This document shows positions 60,524 to 64,000 of a stretch of DNA of 64,000 nt, one piece after another. The stretch is from contig NZ_QWLV01000001.1 in assembly GCF_003515075.1 (NCBI RefSeq), positions 867,182 to 931,181 on the forward strand, read 5' to 3'. The notes under the pieces are model-generated. The model searched no databases. It saw only the letters and a list, made by a program, of their open reading frames with translations, and was not told where the DNA came from. The number at the start of each line of letters is the position of its first letter. Position 1 is the first letter of the stretch. The stretch is from Sphingomonas gilva. Lineage in GTDB: Bacteria > Pseudomonadota > Alphaproteobacteria > Sphingomonadales > Sphingomonadaceae. Made by a program: the position numbers and the translations under genes.

Positions 60524-61342
60524 CTACCAGCCCCCCGAGGCGCCGCCGCCCCCGAACGATCCGCCGCCGCCCGAGAAGCCGCCGCCGCCGGACCAGCTGC
60601 CGCCTCCGCCGCCGCCCCAGGACGATCCGCCCCAGCCAGACCCGGAATGGCCGCCGCCCCAGCCGGGGCCCCAGATCACCACCGGCCCGCGGCCGCGGCG
60701 ATAGCGCTTGCCGCCCTTGGCGCCGCGCGCGGCGGCGGCGATCATCGGCACGACGATGAAGGCGATGACGACCAGCCAGAAGATGATGGCGAACCAGTTG
60801 ACGTCGCTCTCCTCCGCCTCGCGCTCGGCCAGGATGCGCTTGGCGCGCGCCTCGGCCTGGGGCGCGGGCAGGCGGAGCTGTTCGAGGATCGCGTCCGCGC
60901 CCGCGCGGATGCCGCCGGGCATGTCGCCGTCGCGGAAGCGCGGCAATATCTGTTCACGGACGATCAGCCCGGAAAGCTGTGCGGTCAGCACCGGGGTCAG
61001 GCCGTAGCCGACCTCTATCCGCACCTTCTTCTCATTGGGCGCGACGAGCAGGATGACGCCGTCGTCGACGCCCTGCCGCCCGATGCCCCAGGCCCGGCCC
61101 AGCCGATAGCCATAGTCCTCGATGGTGCGCCCCTCTAGGCTGGGCACGGTCGCGACGACGAACTGCTGGCCCTTCTCCTCCTCGAACCGGTCGAGCAGCC
61201 CGCTCAGTTCCGCCTCCTGATCGGGCGGGATGATGTTCGCCGCGTCGACCACCGGCTCGGTCGTGCGCTGCGGGAAGGTCTGCGCGTGCGCCGGCGCGAG
61301 CGACGCCAGCGCCAGCAGCAGGAGGAGGAAGACGCGGCTCAC
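60524..61342 (-). CDS. TPM domain protein, YgcG-like, with glycine-rich tail
   Basis: The 272-residue protein has a signal peptide (VFLLLLLALASLAPAHAQT) and a TPM domain (VVDAANIIPPDQEAELSGLL through GVILLVAPNEKKVRIEVGYG and LIVREQILPRF). A transmembrane helix near residue 190 and a C-terminal tail very rich in Gly, Ser and Trp (GGGGSFGGGGASGGW) follow. This layout is characteristic of YgcG proteins found next to LemA. The start is a GTG overlapping the lemA stop (GTGA). It is presumably an envelope protein; function not established. Confidence 0.9.
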   Translation of the reverse strand: MSRVFLLLLLALASLAPAHAQTFPQRTTEPVVDAANIIPPDQEAELSGLLDRFEEEKGQQFVVATVPSLEGRTIEDYGYRLGRAWGIGRQGVDDGVILLVAPNEKKVRIEVGYGLTPVLTAQLSGLIVREQILPRFRDGDMPGGIRAGADAILEQLRLPAPQAEARAKRILAEREAEESDVNWFAIIFWLVVIAFIVVPMIAAAARGAKGGKRYRRGRGPVVIWGPGWGGGHSGSGWGGSSWGGGGGGSWSGGGGFSGGGGSFGGGGASGGW

Positions 61343-61929
61343 TTGTTTTCGAAGTTCACCGTCGGCGCGGTCTCGGCGCCGGGGGTGGTCGCCTTGAACG
61401 GGGTCATCGGCTCGGCGCCGTAGAAGATGCGCGCGCCGATCGCGTCGGGGAAGGTGCGGATGCGGGTGTTGTAGGCCTGGACGGCGGCGTTGTAGTCGCG
61501 CCGGGCGATGCCGATCTGGTTTTCGGTGGTGGCGAGCTCGTTCTGCAGCGCCAGGAAATTCTGGTTGGAGGTGAGCTGCGGATAGGCCTCCACCGCGACC
61601 AGCAGCCGGCCGAGCGACCCGCTCAGCGCGTTCTGCGCCTGCTCGAACTGCTCGACCTTGGCCGGATCGGACAGGTCCTCTGCGTCGACCTGCACCGAGG
61701 TGGCGCGGGCGCGGGCGTTGGTCACCTCGGTCAGCACGCGTTCTTCCTGCGCGGCGAAGCCCTTCACCGTGTTGACCAGATTGGGGATCAGATCGGCGCG
61801 GCGCTGATATTCGTTCTGCACGTCCGCCCAGCGCGCCTTGGCGGCTTCCTCGGCGGTCGGAACCGAATTGAGGCCGCACCCGGCGAGCGTCGCGGCAAGC
61901 GTTACGGCGATGACGGGACGAAACGACAT
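61339..61929 (-). CDS. LemA family lipoprotein
   Basis: The 196-residue protein has a lipoprotein signal (VTLAATLAGC) and the LemA helical-bundle core: RRADLIPNLVNTVKGFAAQE, then ARARATSV, AYPQLTSNQNFLALQNELA, ENQIGIARRDYNAAVQAYN and FPDAIGARIF. ATG 61,929 has GGAGGAGG eight bases upstream and gives the lipobox. LemA and YgcG/TPM proteins are commonly adjacent and thought to act in the envelope. It heads the minus-strand run lemA - TPM - TPM - NUDIX, and is divergent from mscL. Confidence 0.93.
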   Translation of the reverse strand: MSFRPVIAVTLAATLAGCGLNSVPTAEEAAKARWADVQNEYQRRADLIPNLVNTVKGFAAQEERVLTEVTNARARATSVQVDAEDLSDPAKVEQFEQAQNALSGSLGRLLVAVEAYPQLTSNQNFLALQNELATTENQIGIARRDYNAAVQAYNTRIRTFPDAIGARIFYGAEPMTPFKATTPGAETAPTVNFENK

Positions 61930-62041
61930 GGACGAGCCCTCCTCCGGCATGTGTGCTGCGCATATAGGACACTCGGTCTGCTTGGCGAAGGGAAAATCGG
62001 CGGTTAGCCTGCCGGCCGGCTCAACCACAGGGAGTGCGGCC

Positions 62042-62491
62042 ATGATTCAGGAGTTCAAGGCGTTCATCGCGCGCGGCAACGTGCTCGATCTGGCGGTGGC
62101 GGTGATGATCGGCGCGGCGTTCGGCAAGATCGTCACCTCGCTGACCGAGGACGTCATCATGCCGGTGATCGGCAAGGTCTTCGGCGGACTCGATTTCTCC
62201 AGCTATTTCGTCACGATGGGGCCCGTGCCCGCGGCGCTCACCGGATCGACCGACTATGCGGCGCTGAAGAAGGCCGGCGTGCCGCTGCTGGGCTATGGCG
62301 AGTTCGTGACCCAGGCGGTCAACTTCCTGATCGTCGCCTTCATCATCTTCCTGCTGGTCCGCGCGGTGAACCGCGTCGTGCCCAAGGCGGAGGCCCCGAC
62401 GCCCGCCGATCCGGCCGATGTCGTGCTGCTGCGCGAGATCAGGGACGAACTGCGCGCGCGCAATGCCGCGCCGGGCGGACGGACCGAATAA
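62042..62491 (+). CDS. mscL: Large-conductance mechanosensitive channel
   Basis: The 149-residue protein starts MIQEFKAFIARGNVLDLAVA, the MscL N-terminal helix and pore-lining TM1 (VAVMIGAAFGKIVTSLTEDV). TM2 is FLIVAFIIFLLVRAVNR, followed by a C-terminal amphipathic helix (LLREIRDELRARN). It opens as a homopentamer in the inner membrane on hypo-osmotic shock. The ATG at 62,042 matches the conserved start. It is a single-gene unit, divergent from lemA. Confidence 0.96.
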   Translation: MIQEFKAFIARGNVLDLAVAVMIGAAFGKIVTSLTEDVIMPVIGKVFGGLDFSSYFVTMGPVPAALTGSTDYAALKKAGVPLLGYGEFVTQAVNFLIVAFIIFLLVRAVNRVVPKAEAPTPADPADVVLLREIRDELRARNAAPGGRTE

Positions 62492-62903
62492 AGGTGGCGA
62501 CGACGTTCAGCCATCCGGTTGAGCATGTGTGGAGGAATGGCTGAAATCGGCCATTCCCCATCGTCGGGGCGCGGGGCGAAGTTCAGTGTGTTCAGTGTCC
62601 GGCGCATTCCCGCGCGAGGCTGAACTGGCAGTGCGGCAGGGGAGACGAAATGTCCTTCAGTGCAGCGGGCGCGAGGCAAGCAACAATATTCCAAAGGTGA
62701 GGAAAGTGAGGACAGGTGCCGTGTCACCGTCCTCCCATCCGGCGCCGATCGACGTACGCCGGCCGAACGTCGCTGCGAGCGCGGATAGGCCCCTGCCTTC
62801 GCAGGGGCGACAGGACCAAATGGAATCATGACCTAACGATAACCGATTCGGTTCGTGTAGGACAGGGGAAATTGTCGCTTCGGGTGATGGACATTCAGCC
62901 GGA
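62492..62903. other. Gene-free region with palindromes
   Basis: No gene is supported in these 412 bases. Three self-complementary units are visible: GGAATGGC / GCCATTCC (62,534-62,557); GAGGAC...GTCCTC with an inner GGTG/CACC (62,708-62,734); and CCCCTGCCTTCGCAGGGG (62,790-62,807). The last resembles a short palindrome common between sphingomonad genes. None is followed by a clear T-tract. Confidence 0.6.
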
Positions 62904-63335
62904 TCAGGCTGCGGCCAGATCCTCGGCGGTGGCGTCGGCCAGGCTGGTGCCGTCGAGGATCCGCGCGGTCTCGTCGCGCACGCGCATCATCGCGCGGCGA
63001 ATCTGGCAGGCGGCTTCGTCCTTGCAGTCCTTGCACGGGCGGTAGGCGGTGCGGCTGACGCAGGGGACCAGCGCCAGCGGCCCTTCGATCTTGCGGACGA
63101 TATCGCCGAGCGAGATCAGGTGCGTCGGGCGCGACAGGCAATAGCCGCCCATCTTGCCGCGATGGCTGTGGAGCAGCCCGCCGTCGCGCAGGTCGGCGAG
63201 GATGATCTCGAGGAACTTGCGCGGCACGTTCGCCGCTTCCGCGATCCGGTTCATCGGGACGGGCGGGCCACCCGCCTCCTGCTCCGCGAGGTACAGCATC
63301 GCGCGCAGGGCATATCGGGAACGCTGGGTTAACAT
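62904..63335 (-). CDS. Rrf2 family transcriptional regulator (Fe-S type)
   Basis: The 143-residue winged-helix regulator has LTQRSRYALRAMLYLAEQ at the N-terminus, IAEAANVPRKFLEIILADL as recognition helix region, and GKMGGYCLSRP in the wing. Cysteines in PCVSRTAYRPCKDCKDEAAC (spacing C-x9-C-x2-C-x5-C) could ligate an iron-sulfur cluster, as in IscR, NsrR or RirA. The exact subtype is uncertain. A perfect CCTAG-N3-CTAGG palindrome sits 6 bases upstream of the start, suggesting autoregulation. It is divergent from ssrA. Confidence 0.9.
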   Translation of the reverse strand: MLTQRSRYALRAMLYLAEQEAGGPPVPMNRIAEAANVPRKFLEIILADLRDGGLLHSHRGKMGGYCLSRPTHLISLGDIVRKIEGPLALVPCVSRTAYRPCKDCKDEAACQIRRAMMRVRDETARILDGTSLADATAEDLAAA

Positions 63336-63340
63336 GATAA

Positions 63341-63353
63341 CCTAGTATCTAGG
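63341..63353. promoter_or_regulatory. Candidate Rrf2 operator (CCTAG-N3-CTAGG)
   Basis: A perfect 5+3+5 palindrome lies directly upstream of the Rrf2 start codon (63,335). Position and symmetry fit an autoregulatory site; the sequence is not one I can match to a known Rrf2 consensus. Confidence 0.45.
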
Positions 63354-63420
63354 TGCGCATTGTGGCTGCGGGAAGGCAGCGCGGACACTTTTCTTTCGGG
63401 AATCGCGCCCTATATTGGCG

Positions 63421-63770
63421 GGCGTCGGGTTCGCCCGACTATGGCGATAAAGAGCGGTGTGTCATAGACGCAGCGGACCCGGGGGCAGTACCCGGCGGCT
63501 CCACCAAAACCGGCCCATCCGGCCGGTCCTGACGGGGCCGAACCAGGATCGACGTGTGTTGAAAAGCACTGTTTTTCGCTCGGAATGGGACCACCGCGAC
63601 GGCCCATACACAAGTGCCAACGATAACGAAGCACTCGCGATTGCGGCGTAACTGAAGGCCTAGCGGCCTGAAGTTACTCCAAAATAGCGCGGTCGGACCG
63701 CACCGGGCAACAGAAGCGGATTCCAGCGGCCGCCAGGGGGGCCGGGCAACAGAACCCCCTGGACTTCCAT
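63421..63770 (+). ncRNA. ssrA: Transfer-messenger RNA, two-piece circularly permuted (alphaproteobacterial ssrA)
   Basis: The acceptor piece comes first: GGACCCGGGGGCAGTACCCG (T-arm like) then GCGGCTCCACCA, ending at CCA 63,504-63,506. After a spacer of about 27 bases the coding piece starts with GGGGCCG at 63,534, which pairs with CGGCTCC of the acceptor end (one G-U pair). The tag frame at 63,616-63,651 encodes ANDNEALAIAA and a TAA stop. Downstream pseudoknot-type hairpins follow, including CCAGGGGG / CCCCCTGG around 63,735-63,765. The reversed order is the hallmark of the alphaproteobacterial two-piece tmRNA that rescues stalled ribosomes. A TATATT at 63,411-63,416 is a likely -10. Outer ends are approximate. 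Confidence 0.92.
63507..63533 (+). other. Spacer of permuted pre-tmRNA, removed during maturation
   Basis: This segment, with CCGGCC / GGCCGG complementarity, joins the acceptor CCA end to the coding-piece 5' end. In characterised two-piece tmRNAs it is excised. Exact processing ends are inferred. Confidence 0.6.
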
Positions 63771-64000
63771 CAAGGCGCGAGAGCATCGGCAAGCAGCAGT
63801 AACCTGCCTGCGATCTTGCTCCATGTTGGTTTTGGCCGAGTATTGTGTCAGAACGGGGCAAGGCACGGCCTCGATCACAGCTGATCATCTTGTGCGCTCC
63901 CCTGTAAATTGTTATCTTTTTCACGCGCTGTAGCCGTCATTTTATTACGTGACGGTCAGGGGCCAGCGTGGGGAAATTGCTGCCGATTCCGTGGGGGCAG
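63771..64000. other. Window end, no gene supported
   Basis: The final 230 bases turn less GC-rich and hold an inverted pair CCGTCA (63,934-63,939) / TGACGG (63,950-63,955) with an AT loop. No open frame is convincing. As tmRNA genes are frequent integration sites, the composition change could mark the edge of an island, but no integrase or direct repeat is visible. Confidence 0.4.

Noticed and set aside
60524..60720. CRISPR or tandem DNA repeat in the Gly-rich region
   Set aside because: The repetition comes from Gly/Ser codons in the TPM protein tail; spacing is irregular and there are no spacers.

Overview
The window reads as a chromosomal segment of a GC-rich alphaproteobacterium, most likely a sphingomonad (Sphingomonas or a near relative). 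The evidence is a circularly permuted two-piece tmRNA gene, many Xanthomonas/Caulobacter/sphingomonad-type TonB-dependent receptors, an alphaproteobacterial complex I accessory subunit (NDUFS4-like), and short palindromic and terminal-inverted-repeat elements in the gaps. No tool was run; everything below was read from the sequence.

Region 1 (1-25,246) is a large glycan-use locus centred on alpha-mannose. It opens with a dioxygenase/alcohol dehydrogenase pair, then an AraC regulator coupled to an SLC45-type sugar transporter. Next come a glycosylasparaginase coupled to cutC (the enzyme cuts the GlcNAc-Asn bond of N-glycoproteins) and a ROK repressor. The catabolic genes follow: GH92-1/GH2-1, a large TonB receptor, and a tight operon GH43 - GH92-2 - GH125 - GH92-3 - ROK manno(fructo)kinase - GH92-4. 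Together they could take up a mannose-rich oligosaccharide, trim alpha-1,2/1,3/1,6 mannose, cut the protein link and phosphorylate the hexose. Two of the four GH92 proteins (7,060-9,453 and 15,832-18,189) carry Gln where family members have the general-acid Glu (GNQP instead of GNEP). That substitution is known from a mannosyl-phosphate-cleaving GH92, and a PhoD-type phosphatase lies further right.

Region 2 (25,263-43,054) is a sulfated/esterified-glycan module. It has a polytopic membrane protein, a second GH2, four different Cys-type sulfatases, their own formylglycine-generating enzyme, a PhoD-like phosphatase, an ACS-family transporter, an SGNH esterase with a small unknown partner, and a second ROK repressor very similar to the first. 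The two ROK genes bracket nearly the whole carbohydrate region. A MITE-like element sits at about 35,061-35,248.

Region 3 (43,168-53,919) holds a biotin operon bioF-bioD-bioA whose last gene is a flavin-dependent tryptophan-halogenase-like protein, followed by two divergent TonB receptors with clear terminators.

Region 4 (53,969-64,000) is mostly housekeeping: chorismate mutase, polyprenyl diphosphate synthase, a PAP2-like membrane protein, HrpB helicase carrying an in-frame repeat insertion, an NDUFS4-like subunit, a coupled NUDIX/TPM/TPM/LemA cluster, MscL, an Rrf2 regulator and ssrA (tmRNA). The last ~230 bases hold no gene I can support.
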